Positions 1-6,439 of a DNA stretch of 8,030 bases are shown piece by piece. The notes below the pieces were generated by a model, which saw nothing but the letters and a program-made list of their open reading frames with translations, ran no database searches and was not told where the DNA came from. A program made the translations under genes and the position numbers. The stretch comes from Candidatus Hydrogenedentes bacterium CG07_land_8_20_14_0_80_42_17. GTDB lineage: Bacteria > UBA8481. Each line of letters starts with the position of its first letter. Position 1 is the first letter of the stretch. The stretch spans positions 1 to 8,030 of the forward strand of contig PEWQ01000184.1 of the NCBI GenBank assembly GCA_002780065.1. Reading direction: 5' to 3'.

Positions 1-120
1 ATAATTGAAAAATGAAAATTGGAAAAATAAAATTTTCAATTTGCACTTTCCAATTTGCAAATAATTGAAAAATGAAAATTGGAAAAATAAAATTTTCAAT
101 TTGCACTTTCCAATTTGCAA
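1..120. repeat. Perfect 60-bp AT-rich tandem duplication
   Basis: Bases 1-60 and 61-120 are identical with no mismatch, and the match stops at 121. Each copy is very AT-rich and contains inverted arms: AAATTGGAAA at 16-25 pairs with TTTCCAATTT at 47-56, and AATTGAAAA pairs with TTTTCAATT. Each copy could therefore fold into a weak hairpin. The array may extend left of the window. No coding role is apparent. Exact identity at the window edge also fits an assembly duplication if this is a contig end. Confidence 0.9.
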
Positions 121-143
121 TTTCAAATATTATAACTCGTCAT

Positions 144-424
144 GGAGGCACGTGCGCCACACGTCAAAGGACGCCACGCGTCAAAGGACGCCACGCGTCA
201 ATGGGTGCCACACGTCAAAGGACGCCACACGTCAAAGGACGCCACGCGTCAATGGGCGCCACGCGTCAATGGACGCCCTCGCTATGGAGGCACAGGCGCA
301 CCGCGTCAATGGGCGCCACGCGTCAATGGGCGCCACGCGTCAATGGACGTCCGCGCCTGTGCAAGCTACGAATGCTTATCCAGCACGTGCAAGGCGTCCA
401 TTGACGCGTAGCGCACGTGCCTCC
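144..424. repeat. GC-rich element with ~32-bp terminal inverted repeats
   Basis: The first 32 bases (144-175, starting GGAGGCACGTGCGC) match the reverse complement of 393-424 at 29 of 32 positions. Between these ends lies an array of 17-bp units. A second copy of the GGAGGCAC end lies inside at 286-293 and starts a nested unit with its own 10-bp inverted repeat, GCACAGGCGC (290-299) against GCGCCTGTGC (353-362). G+C is about 60% or more, far above the flanks. No transposase and no clear target-site duplication are visible; the immediate flanks (CTCGTCAT left, GGATGAG right) weakly extend the inverted symmetry. It could be a non-autonomous MITE-like element, a structured palindromic repeat or a protein-binding array. 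The structure is seen directly; the function is unknown. Confidence 0.75.
158..350 (+). repeat. Array of ten 17-bp direct repeats
   Basis: Seven contiguous units run from 158 to 276. A 23-base interruption (277-299) carries the internal element end, and three more units follow at 300-350. The consensus is CACGCGTCAATGGGCGC, with AA/AT and A/G variants (e.g. CACACGTCAAAGGACGC). Units contain the palindrome ACGCGT, and GGCGCC forms at several unit junctions. An eleventh unit lies inverted at 394-410. Because 17 is not a multiple of 3, the array reads open in all three forward frames with a 17-residue repeat, so those frames are not taken as genes. The regular period resembles iteron-type binding arrays, but no replication protein is nearby. 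Confidence 0.85.
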
Positions 425-433
425 GGATGAGAA

Positions 434-458
434 GAATTTTCATTTTGTTGGAAAACTC
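434..458 (-). terminator. Weak terminator-like hairpin downstream of ogt
   Basis: Read on the minus strand, GAGTTTTC and GAAAATTC form an 8-bp stem (one G-U pair) around a 9-base loop, just past the ogt stop. Only a short pyrimidine stretch follows, so this is a tentative call. Confidence 0.3.
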
Positions 459-468
459 AAGGAACTAA

Positions 469-981
469 TTAACTTCTTTCCAGTCTCAATAATCTTTTTT
501 TTATTTCTACTCCTCCGCTGAATCCTCCAATCCCGTTTTTCCCTACCACTCGATGACATGGAATTAATATAGGCAATGGGTTTCGAGCTAGCGCATTTCC
601 GACCGCTCTGACTGCATTAGAATTAATACGCTCGGCAAGCTCTGAATATGACACAAACTTCCCATAAGGAATTTTTTTTGTTTCATTGAGAACTTTTTTT
701 GAAAATTTTGGCAGTTTAGGTTCAATGTAAGGTACAGAAAATTCGGTTAGTTTTCTGTTGAAATAGCTTTCGAGTTCTTCAAAAAAAAGACGTGCGATAT
801 TTTTGTAGAAACGAGGAGAAACAGGCTTGCCGCATAATCCGAAGCAATTCAGTTCTTCGCTGAATCTTGCTTTTCCAAACGAAATGCGCTTGATTCCCTC
901 ATCTGCAATTTCGATGCTGACAATGCCCCACTCAGGAAAAAACCTTTCAAGCGCTACGATACAATTATTAATTTGTGTCAT
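469..981 (-). CDS. ogt: Methylated-DNA--protein-cysteine S-methyltransferase (O6-alkylguanine-DNA alkyltransferase)
   Basis: This is a suicide DNA-repair enzyme that transfers the alkyl group from O6-alkylguanine to its own cysteine. The 170-residue product has the full C-terminal signature: PCHRVV at 141-146 with acceptor Cys142, an upstream RAVGNALARNP helix whose Arg125 matches the arginine finger (17 residues before the cysteine, as in human AGT), Tyr112 in the SYSELA segment, the GGFSGG loop at 152-157, and Glu168 matching the glutamate of the proton-relay network. The N-terminal ~90 residues are the usual poorly conserved domain. Length is typical for Ogt/MGMT. The ATG start is preceded by no clear Shine-Dalgarno. 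It is divergent from the ompA-like gene with 22 bp between starts. No AraC/Ada-type regulatory domain is fused, so induction by the Ada mechanism is not indicated. Ogt and adaB are both possible names. Confidence 0.95.
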   Translation of the reverse strand: MTQINNCIVALERFFPEWGIVSIEIADEGIKRISFGKARFSEELNCFGLCGKPVSPRFYKNIARLFFEELESYFNRKLTEFSVPYIEPKLPKFSKKVLNETKKIPYGKFVSYSELAERINSNAVRAVGNALARNPLPILIPCHRVVGKNGIGGFSGGVEIKKRLLRLERS

Positions 982-1003
982 TCTTTTACTTTACAATTAA
1001 AAG

Positions 1004-1516
1004 ATGAAGTTGTTAAATAGCAGTATGACTATTATTGCATTATATTTATTTTTGACTGGAGCAACATCTAATCCTGTTGTTGTGCCAGGTCCGATATGCG
1101 CTCCGCTTGATAAGAATATTTCTGCGCCTAGAGATGCAATGACTCTGGACGGCTCAGGTTATTTTGAACCAATATGTGAGACCTCCATATCAGGCGATAT
1201 GCTTTTCAATTTCAATTCCTACAGATTGAAGCGCGGCTCAGCTCCTATTATTGAGAATTGGTATAAATTGATAGTCGCTTCGAATTCTAAATTTTACATT
1301 GACGGGCATACAGATTCGATTGGCTCGGATCTTTACAATTTTAAACTTTCTCAAAGACGTGCTGAGACTGTCAGAAACGAGTTAATCAAAATGGGAATTT
1401 CACCTGACAGATTAACCGCGCGAGGATTTGGAGAATCAAAGCCTATTGCTAATAACGATACTGATGCAGGACGCTCACGAAACAGACGTGCCGAGATAAT
1501 TCCATCAGATAAATAG
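1004..1516 (+). CDS. OmpA/Pal-family peptidoglycan-binding protein
   Basis: The protein probably anchors the outer membrane or a periplasmic complex to peptidoglycan. The 170 residues begin with a short signal peptide (basic MK, hydrophobic ~9-20, small residues at 20-22). There is no lipobox cysteine, so it is not an obvious Pal lipoprotein. The C-terminal OmpA domain (~65-168) has GHTD at 101-104, LSQRRAETV at 115-123, RLTARGFGESKPIANN at 136-151 and GRSRNRRAEI at 156-165. Asp104 and Arg119 match the diaminopimelate-binding pair known from OmpA-like domains. There is no beta-barrel: only about 40 residues, with Cys32 and Cys58, separate signal and domain. The ATG at 1004 keeps the basic n-region; an in-frame ATG at 1025 would remove it. 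A TolC-like gene follows 65 bp downstream, possibly co-transcribed. No tol-pal genes are visible. Confidence 0.9.
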   Translation: MKLLNSSMTIIALYLFLTGATSNPVVVPGPICAPLDKNISAPRDAMTLDGSGYFEPICETSISGDMLFNFNSYRLKRGSAPIIENWYKLIVASNSKFYIDGHTDSIGSDLYNFKLSQRRAETVRNELIKMGISPDRLTARGFGESKPIANNDTDAGRSRNRRAEIIPSDK

Positions 1517-1581
1517 TTTTCTGAAACTGTAGTAATACGATTTTTGTCAAATATTTTTTATTTCAGCCGTTAATCAATTAG

Positions 1582-2856
1582 ATGAAACAATTGATCCCGA
1601 TTTTAATATTGCTCGCAACGCCTGTATGGACAGAACCTTCATATATCACTGTTGATGAAGCAGTCCGCATTGCGCTTGAAATGCATCCTGAATTCAAAGC
1701 CGCAGGCTTGAATGTTTCTGCGGCAAAATCGGATCTCTCTGCCGCAATAACTCAACAGTTCCCAACAGCGAGTTTGAATTCGTCGATGACTCATTACAGT
1801 GATCCACAAAGTTTAAGTTTATCTGGGCAAAGCATTCAGGTTGGGCCTGAAGATGAGTTTACACTTTCAGGCAGGATTGATCAGCCGATATATTCTGGAG
1901 GAAGAATAACTACTCAAATTGACAGAGCAAAAATTCAGAACGACATTGCAAAGTTGGAATTGAAGTCGAAGAGGAATCAAATTATTGCGGACATCAGAAA
2001 TATTTGTTATGAGGTTCTGCGCTACGAGGCTTTGGTGAAGGCGGCGAATGAAGCTATTGATGCGGCTAAGGCGCATCAAAATGATGCAGAGGCTAGAGTC
2101 AGAGCGGGCGTATCCGCAGGCATCGAAGTCATTCGCGCCGATGCCAGAATTAAGGAAGCTGAGCTCGATGCAGTCTCGAAAAAAAATGCGTTGGAGACTG
2201 CGCGCGCGCGGCTTGCAATCAACTTGAACATGCCGACAATTGAACGGATAGAAATTAGAGGAGAATTGCCTGAGGCAGGAATACAACGACCGTTTGATGA
2301 CCCTGAAGCTGAGGCGCTTCGCCGCAGACCCGATTTGGTTTCATTGAGAGCAAGCGCTCGAGCGGAAGAGCTTGGAATAAAATTAGAACGCTCTTCGTAT
2401 ATGCCGCAGGTGAATGCCTTTACTTCTTGGTCGTATCGTGATGACGATATTTCGAATAAGAATGATGAAGGTTGGAAACTTGGATTGAATGCGTCGTGGG
2501 AAATTTTTAATTGGGGCAGGATGTCGGCAAAAGTAAGATCGGCTCAATATCGAGCAGGTTTTGCTAGAGAACGTTCCGCTCTTTTGGAACGCACGGTGAA
2601 ACAGGAAGTTAGAGAAGCAACTTTAGCGATTTTATCTGCGAAAGAATCATTGGAGCTGACAGAAGCTAGAATGAATTCTAGCAGAGAAGATCTTCGCATA
2701 TCGAGATTGCGATTTAACGAGGGGGTTGGAATTGGCACAGAAGTTATTGATGCCGAAGTTGCGCTTTCAAATGCTGAGGCTCAGCATATTAACGCTCGAG
2801 TCGATCTTGCTGAGTCCTACAACCGTTTCTGGCTTGTCACCGGCGGCGACTATTGA
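1582..2856 (+). CDS. TolC-family outer-membrane efflux channel protein
   Basis: Proteins of this family trimerise into an outer-membrane barrel with a long periplasmic alpha-tunnel and serve tripartite efflux pumps or type I secretion. The 424-residue product has a signal peptide (MKQLIPILILLATPVWTE, cleavage near 17) and the internal duplication typical of the family. Each repeat has a strand motif (QPIYSGGR at 101-108; ASWEIFNWGR at 304-313) and a helical motif (RVRAGVSAGIEVIRADARI from 172; RLRFNEGVGIGTEVIDAEVAL from 375). The link segment RRRPDLVSLRASARAEELGIKL near 247-268 is characteristic. Length is normal. No membrane-fusion protein or inner-membrane transporter lies in the window, so its partner pump is unknown. 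The spacer from the ompA-like gene shows no strong terminator, so an operon is possible. The ATG has no obvious Shine-Dalgarno. Regional G+C (near 50%) is higher than in the next gene. Confidence 0.93.
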   Translation: MKQLIPILILLATPVWTEPSYITVDEAVRIALEMHPEFKAAGLNVSAAKSDLSAAITQQFPTASLNSSMTHYSDPQSLSLSGQSIQVGPEDEFTLSGRIDQPIYSGGRITTQIDRAKIQNDIAKLELKSKRNQIIADIRNICYEVLRYEALVKAANEAIDAAKAHQNDAEARVRAGVSAGIEVIRADARIKEAELDAVSKKNALETARARLAINLNMPTIERIEIRGELPEAGIQRPFDDPEAEALRRRPDLVSLRASARAEELGIKLERSSYMPQVNAFTSWSYRDDDISNKNDEGWKLGLNASWEIFNWGRMSAKVRSAQYRAGFARERSALLERTVKQEVREATLAILSAKESLELTEARMNSSREDLRISRLRFNEGVGIGTEVIDAEVALSNAEAQHINARVDLAESYNRFWLVTGGDY

Positions 2857-2876
2857 ACTTTTTAATAATAAAAAGT
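2857..2876 (+). terminator. AT-only hairpin directly after the tolC-like stop
   Basis: ACTTTTT (2857-2863) pairs perfectly with AAAAAGT (2870-2876) around the loop AATAAT, beginning at the base after the stop codon. The stem is AT-rich and has no following T-run, so it would be weak as an intrinsic terminator. It sits at the boundary between a GC-richer and an AT-richer gene. Confidence 0.3.
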
Positions 2877-2887
2877 AACATGTAAGT

Positions 2888-3406
2888 ATGCCTTCAAACA
2901 AAACTTGGTATGAAAAAATTTGCGAAAAGTTCAATAAAGCAGAATGCGAATGTATTGTAGTTGGTGGTGTTGCATCAGCTTTTTACGGTTCTCCGAGAAT
3001 GACGATGGATTTGGATTTTTATATCGATTGGTCAAAAAAAAATATCATGAAGATTGTATCGGTTTTTAGTGAAAACGGGTTTACATCTCTTCAACCGATA
3101 TCAATCTCAAATATTTCATCTCGTTTGAAACGGAAAAGGTTATTTCAAAAAAAAGGTTGTGTCGTATGGACTTTTGTTCATAAAAAATATCCGGAACAAG
3201 TTGTTGATCTCATATTTGATATTATTCCTGAATCGTTTATTGAATTGAAGAATAGAGCTATTAAAGAAAAAAATAGGATCGCAGGTATTCCGATTATTTC
3301 ATTTGGTGATTTATTAAAGATGAAGAGAAGAACAGGCAGAAAAAAAGATATAGAAGATATTGAAACGTTGATGGAAATTGAAACGGCAAGATTGCCAAGG
3401 AAATGA
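2888..3406 (+). CDS. Minimal nucleotidyltransferase-fold protein, possible toxin-antitoxin component
   Basis: The 172-residue product has the layout of small nucleotidyltransferase-fold proteins related to AbiEii/DUF6036-type proteins. VVGGVASAFYG at 24-34 provides the GG motif. RMTMDLDFYI at 37-46 supplies the DxD metal ligands Asp41 and Asp43. VVDLIFD at 105-111 offers a third acidic residue (Asp107). The C-terminal LLKMKRRTGRKKDIEDIETL segment (142-161) is a basic/acidic helix that such proteins commonly keep. There is no signal peptide. A small gene begins 9 bp after its stop, which fits a two-gene module. G+C of about 32% by eye is well below the tolC-like gene upstream and suggests a different origin. 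The ATG at 2888 is used; no Shine-Dalgarno is evident. The nucleotidyltransferase fold is well supported, but the substrate, and which partner (if either) is toxic, are inferred. Confidence 0.8.
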   Translation: MPSNKTWYEKICEKFNKAECECIVVGGVASAFYGSPRMTMDLDFYIDWSKKNIMKIVSVFSENGFTSLQPISISNISSRLKRKRLFQKKGCVVWTFVHKKYPEQVVDLIFDIIPESFIELKNRAIKEKNRIAGIPIISFGDLLKMKRRTGRKKDIEDIETLMEIETARLPRK

Positions 3407-3415
3407 AAAGCTGAA

Positions 3416-3652
3416 ATGAAACGAAGATGCATCTATTCTCGTGAAGAATTGTTGAGACAAAGTAAATTATCTCTTAGGGCAAAACTTAGAGCATTGGAAA
3501 ATTATGGGCGCTTATTGCAACTCACAAAGAAAACTCAATCTATGCAGGAAGATAATTCTTCGAGAGAAGATAATTCTTCGAGAGAAGATAATTCTTCTTC
3601 AATCAAGCAAGACTTGCGTAAAAGTCGTTCCCTTTGTCATCGACAAGAATGA
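3416..3652 (+). CDS. Small hypothetical partner of the nucleotidyltransferase, with repeat-derived tail
   Basis: The 78-residue product starts 9 bp after the nucleotidyltransferase stop and is probably translated from the same message. Residues 1-40 ([15 protein letters not shown], then [19 protein letters not shown]) look like one or two amphipathic helices. The pattern of a REE-L start followed by L-x-x-KL-x-x-LE resembles small ORFs I recall beside such nucleotidyltransferases; this was not checked. From residue 45 the sequence becomes [17 protein letters not shown], encoded by an 18-bp DNA repeat. The final ~16 residues are read antisense to the end of the fumarase gene (50-bp overlap). 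The conserved part probably ends near residue 42 and the tail looks like an accidental extension. The product may be unstable or the gene partly degraded. Confidence 0.5.
   Translation: MKRRCIYSREELLRQSKLSLRAKLRALENYGRLLQLTKKTQSMQEDNSSREDNSSREDNSSSIKQDLRKSRSLCHRQE
3548..3597. repeat. 18-bp hairpin-forming tandem repeat (2.8 copies)
   Basis: GAAGATAATTCTTCGAGA occurs at 3548-3565 and 3566-3583, with a partial copy at 3584-3597, all identical. Each copy holds GAAGA-TAAT-TCTTC, and each junction holds TCTTC-GAGA-GAAGA, whose GAGA would be a GNRA-type tetraloop in plus-strand RNA. Several alternative hairpins can therefore form. The repeat lies between two convergent genes, six bases before the fumarase stop, and could act as a weak bidirectional transcription end or RNA-stability element. 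It is also translated as the tail of the small upstream gene. Confidence 0.85.
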
Positions 3653-5204
3653 ATGCCGGAAAGTCTTCGACTTCAATTCTGTAAATCGCTTCCATTCCAA
3701 GTTCAGGATATTCGATTAACTCCATCTTCTTGATATGATCCTTTGCGAGAATTGCGGCAGGGCCTCCGATTGAACCGAGATAAAATCCGCCCCACTTTTT
3801 GCATGCGTCAGTGACTGATTTTGAGCGATTCCCTTTTGCGATCATTATCAGCGAACCACCGTGCGATTGGAAAAGATCTACATAAACATCCATTCTTCCG
3901 GCAGTGGTCGGTCCAAATGAACCTGCGGCCATTCCTTCCGGAATTTTTGCCGGGCCGGCGTAATACACCGGATGGTTTTTGAAATAGTCGGGAAGTTCTT
4001 CACCTCGTTCGAGTCGTTCTCTTAATCGTGAGTGAGCAAGATCTCTCGCTACAATTATGGTGCCGGTTAAAGAAAGCATGGTCTTGACAGGATATTTGCT
4101 CAGTTCAGTACGGATCTCATTCATTGGCCTACGTAAGTCAATCTTCACTCCACCCATTTCTTTCTTTCCTCGAAATATTTCAGGAATAAATCGAGCAGGA
4201 TTCTTTTCGAGCTCTTCAACCCAAATTCCTTTTCTATCTATTTTAGCTTTCATATTTCTGTGAGCCGAGCATGAAACTGCAAGCCCGATCGGAAGTGATG
4301 CTCCATGACGCGGCAGACGAATTACTCTCACATCCAGAGCAAAATACTTTCCTCCGAATTGTGCGCCGATGCCTGTTGCATACGCGGCTTTCAAAAGTTC
4401 ATCTTCCATTTCGATATCGCGGAATGCCTGTCCTTCTTCATTGCCGTGCGTCGGAAGTTCGTCAAGATATCCTGTTGTTGCGAGTTTAACTGTCTTCAAG
4501 GTCAAATCCGCTGAAGTGCCGCCGACAACAATTCCGATGTGATAAGGCGGGCATGCGGCGGTGCCGAGCGTCTTCATCTTTGCGATTAAATATTCTTTCA
4601 ACCGTTCTTTAGAGAGAAGCGCGGCTGTCTCTTGATACAGATAAGTTTTGTTTGCGCTTCCTCCGCCCTTTGCGATGAAAAAAAATTCATACTTCATTCC
4701 TTCGGAGAATTGTATCTCAATCTGTGCCGGCATGTTATTACCGGTGTTTTTCTCTTTGAACATTGTTAGAGGCGCGTTCTGCGAGTATCTCAGATTTTCA
4801 GTGAGATATACCTTGCGGATTCCTTCACTGATAAAAGCTTTGTCCTTTCCCGAAGTGAAAACAAGATGACCTTTTTTTGCAATTACCTGTGCTGTGCCAG
4901 TGTCTTGGCAGAGCGGCAATACACCTTCCGAAGCAACAACCGCATTTTGAAGCAGAGCTAGTGCTACACCTTTGTCGTTCGAACTTGCTTCGGAGTCGGT
5001 TAGTATTTTGGAAACTTGTTCGAGATGCTTGGCTCTCAAGAAAAAAGAAACGTCTCGCATAGCCTCTTCAGTAAGCTTTCTTATTCCCTCATCTTCGATC
5101 TTCAATATCTCTTGACCTTCAAATGAAGAGACGGAAACGTGTTTATCAGTCAATAACCTGTAATTTGTTTTGTCCTCACCGAGGACGAATAGATCGTGTG
5201 CCAT
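3603..5204 (-). CDS. fumA: Fumarate hydratase class I (4Fe-4S), fused alpha-beta
   Basis: The enzyme catalyses reversible hydration of fumarate to L-malate in the TCA cycle, in the cytoplasm, using an oxygen-sensitive [4Fe-4S] cluster. The 533-residue product is close to E. coli FumA (548 residues) and carries both domains. The N-terminal alpha domain has the three cluster ligands: Cys99 in LCQDTGT, Cys218 in [11 protein letters not shown] and Cys312 in AVSCSAHRN, plus [13 protein letters not shown] at 179-191. The beta domain follows, with [19 protein letters not shown] from 370, [13 protein letters not shown] at 412-424 and [18 protein letters not shown] from 428. A perfect 6-bp hairpin (GTCCTC/GAGGAC, 5172-5186) lies in the first codons. 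The ATG start has no Shine-Dalgarno. It is divergent from the phospholipase D-like gene across a 135-bp spacer, and its 3' end overlaps the small ORF by 50 bp. Related tartrate dehydratases share the fold, but the fused full-length form favours fumarase. Confidence 0.95.
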   Translation of the reverse strand: MAHDLFVLGEDKTNYRLLTDKHVSVSSFEGQEILKIEDEGIRKLTEEAMRDVSFFLRAKHLEQVSKILTDSEASSNDKGVALALLQNAVVASEGVLPLCQDTGTAQVIAKKGHLVFTSGKDKAFISEGIRKVYLTENLRYSQNAPLTMFKEKNTGNNMPAQIEIQFSEGMKYEFFFIAKGGGSANKTYLYQETAALLSKERLKEYLIAKMKTLGTAACPPYHIGIVVGGTSADLTLKTVKLATTGYLDELPTHGNEEGQAFRDIEMEDELLKAAYATGIGAQFGGKYFALDVRVIRLPRHGASLPIGLAVSCSAHRNMKAKIDRKGIWVEELEKNPARFIPEIFRGKKEMGGVKIDLRRPMNEIRTELSKYPVKTMLSLTGTIIVARDLAHSRLRERLERGEELPDYFKNHPVYYAGPAKIPEGMAAGSFGPTTAGRMDVYVDLFQSHGGSLIMIAKGNRSKSVTDACKKWGGFYLGSIGGPAAILAKDHIKKMELIEYPELGMEAIYRIEVEDFPAFILVDDKGNDFYASLA

Positions 5205-5339
5205 AAATATATTTTAGTGTATTAATTTTTTTTATGCATTATTTTTTTTCGGATAATTAAAAAATTAATCTTGTATTATTATTTATTAATAACTTATAGT
5301 GATGATTGAAATAAAAGTTTGTAAAGGAGATATAGAATT
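5205..5339. promoter_or_regulatory. Divergent AT-rich promoter spacer between fumA and the PLD-like gene
   Basis: This extremely AT-rich 135 bp must hold the promoters of two divergent genes. An 11-bp inverted repeat, ATTAATTTTTT (5221-5231) against AAAAAATTAAT (5259-5269), flanks its left half; being only A/T, it may be chance. On the plus strand TTGTAT (5271-5276) and TTATAG (5294-5299) are 17 bp apart, a fair sigma70-like match. No fumA promoter could be picked with confidence. Confidence 0.4.
5324..5330 (+). promoter_or_regulatory. Strong ribosome binding site of the PLD-like gene
   Basis: AAGGAGA ends nine bases before the ATG at 5340. It fixes that start and is the only textbook Shine-Dalgarno seen before a gene in this window. 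Confidence 0.75.
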
Positions 5340-6410
5340 ATGAAAAGAATTTGTAGCTCAAATTGGTTATTTGCATTACTCCTGACAGTTATTTTAATTT
5401 TGCCTTCCTATTCTTCAGTTACTTTTTATTCGTCCAATCCTACGGTTTCTTATTCGTCTTTGACTAATAGTAAAAAATTAGATTATCAAGTCATGTACTT
5501 CATTAAGGGCGCAAAATATACACTTGATGTCGCGGTTTACAATCTGACGCATCCTGAAATTACAGATTCTCTGATTGCGGCGCATAAAAAGGGTGTTAGA
5601 GTTCGAGTTGTCACCGATTACAATAATTGGAATAAATATTGCCGGAAACTTGTGGACAATGGAATTCAGGTTGTCAAAGGGCAATCGGCTACTGACAGAC
5701 ACATGCATCATAAGTTTATTATTAGAGATTCGAATGCTGTTCTTACGGGATCATACAACTTTACTAAGAACGGAGCTCGGCTTGATAAAAATACGATTGC
5801 GGTTTTTAAATATGCCAATGCTATGGCTGAACTTTATACTCGGGAATTTGAACAGATGTTTGTAGGCAAAAAATTTGGAACTTACAAAACCTATATGTCG
5901 GCTCGTTCAGGAAAAAGAGTCACAATTGGTAGCAAAACAAAATTTGACGTCACAGTTTATTTTTCACCTGAGGGCGGAATAACCGATGCTTTGGTAAGAG
6001 AGATTGACAAAGCTGACACAAACATTTATTTCAGCATGTACACATTTACAGATAAAAGCATAAGTGATGCAATGCTCAGAGCAAAAAGCCGTGGAGTAAA
6101 AATATACGGCGCGTTTGACAGAGACCAAAATGACAATTCCAGTTATTCGAAATTTCAGACTTTAAAAGATGCACGATGCTATGTAAGGCTCGATAAGCTT
6201 TCTGCGGCATACGGAGGACTACTTCACGACAAGATAATGGTTATCGATAATGGGTATACTTCTGATGCGATTGGGATTATTGGTAGCTTCAACTTCACTA
6301 ATCAGGCTGATTCTATAAATGATGAAAATATGGTAATTATTCATAGGCCTACTAGTGCGCGGTCGTTAAAGACTCATGTCTATAATGCTTACTCAAAGAT
6401 GAGTGAATAG
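5340..6410 (+). CDS. Secreted phospholipase D-family protein with two HKD motifs
   Basis: Members of this superfamily hydrolyse phosphodiester bonds in phospholipids or nucleic acids. The 356-residue product starts with a signal peptide (MKRICSSNW, hydrophobic 10-22, cleavage near 25), so it acts outside the cytoplasm. Two catalytic repeats are intact: HHKFIIRD with His123, Lys125, Asp130 followed by GSYNFT (137-142), and HDKIMVID with His296, Lys298, Asp303 followed by GSFNFT (315-320). Each repeat begins with the expected segment (YFIKGAKYTLDVAVYNLTHP from 53; LVREIDKADTNIYFSMYTFT from 218). The pattern is like bacterial Nuc-type endonucleases and PLDc_2 proteins, duplicated in one chain. 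Nuclease or lipase activity cannot be decided from sequence. A strong Shine-Dalgarno precedes it, and thiD follows after 29 bp, so the two may share a message without an obvious functional link. Confidence 0.92.
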   Translation: MKRICSSNWLFALLLTVILILPSYSSVTFYSSNPTVSYSSLTNSKKLDYQVMYFIKGAKYTLDVAVYNLTHPEITDSLIAAHKKGVRVRVVTDYNNWNKYCRKLVDNGIQVVKGQSATDRHMHHKFIIRDSNAVLTGSYNFTKNGARLDKNTIAVFKYANAMAELYTREFEQMFVGKKFGTYKTYMSARSGKRVTIGSKTKFDVTVYFSPEGGITDALVREIDKADTNIYFSMYTFTDKSISDAMLRAKSRGVKIYGAFDRDQNDNSSYSKFQTLKDARCYVRLDKLSAAYGGLLHDKIMVIDNGYTSDAIGIIGSFNFTNQADSINDENMVIIHRPTSARSLKTHVYNAYSKMSE

Positions 6411-6439
6411 ACAAAATTCAGCTAAAACTTTGAATTGAT

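Noticed and set aside
144-424. CRISPR array
   Set aside because: The 17-bp units are directly adjacent without unique spacers, the repeats are too short, and no cas gene is present.
65-430. Three overlapping forward ORFs of about 90-120 residues across the GC-rich array
   Set aside because: All three frames are open only because a 17-bp stop-free unit repeats; the products are cyclic permutations of one low-complexity peptide with no domain.
2179-2186. A8 run in the tolC-like gene as a programmed frameshift site
   Set aside because: The zero frame continues through a full-length family match and there is no downstream stimulatory structure evident.
2200-2210. Alternating CG stretch in the tolC-like gene as a Z-DNA element
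   Set aside because: Eleven bases of GCGC encoding Ala-Arg-Ala-Arg in a coiled-coil helix are explained by the coding sequence.
1867-2286. 139-residue minus-strand ORF inside the tolC-like gene
   Set aside because: It is antisense to a well-supported gene, shows no recognisable domain, and fits a shadow frame.
3034-3154. A9 and A8 tracts in the nucleotidyltransferase gene as phase-variation switches
   Set aside because: Runs of 7-9 A or T are common in other genes here (ogt, tolC-like, spacers), the frame is intact, and nothing marks these as special.
4271-4489. Forward ORFs antisense to the fumarase gene
   Set aside because: They overlap conserved cluster-ligand segments of fumA on the other strand and have no family resemblance of their own.
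6415-6436. AATTCA/TGAATT inverted repeat before thiD as a terminator or TPP riboswitch
   Set aside because: The arms are only 6 bp and AT-rich with no T-tract, and the 29-bp gap is far too short for a TPP aptamer.
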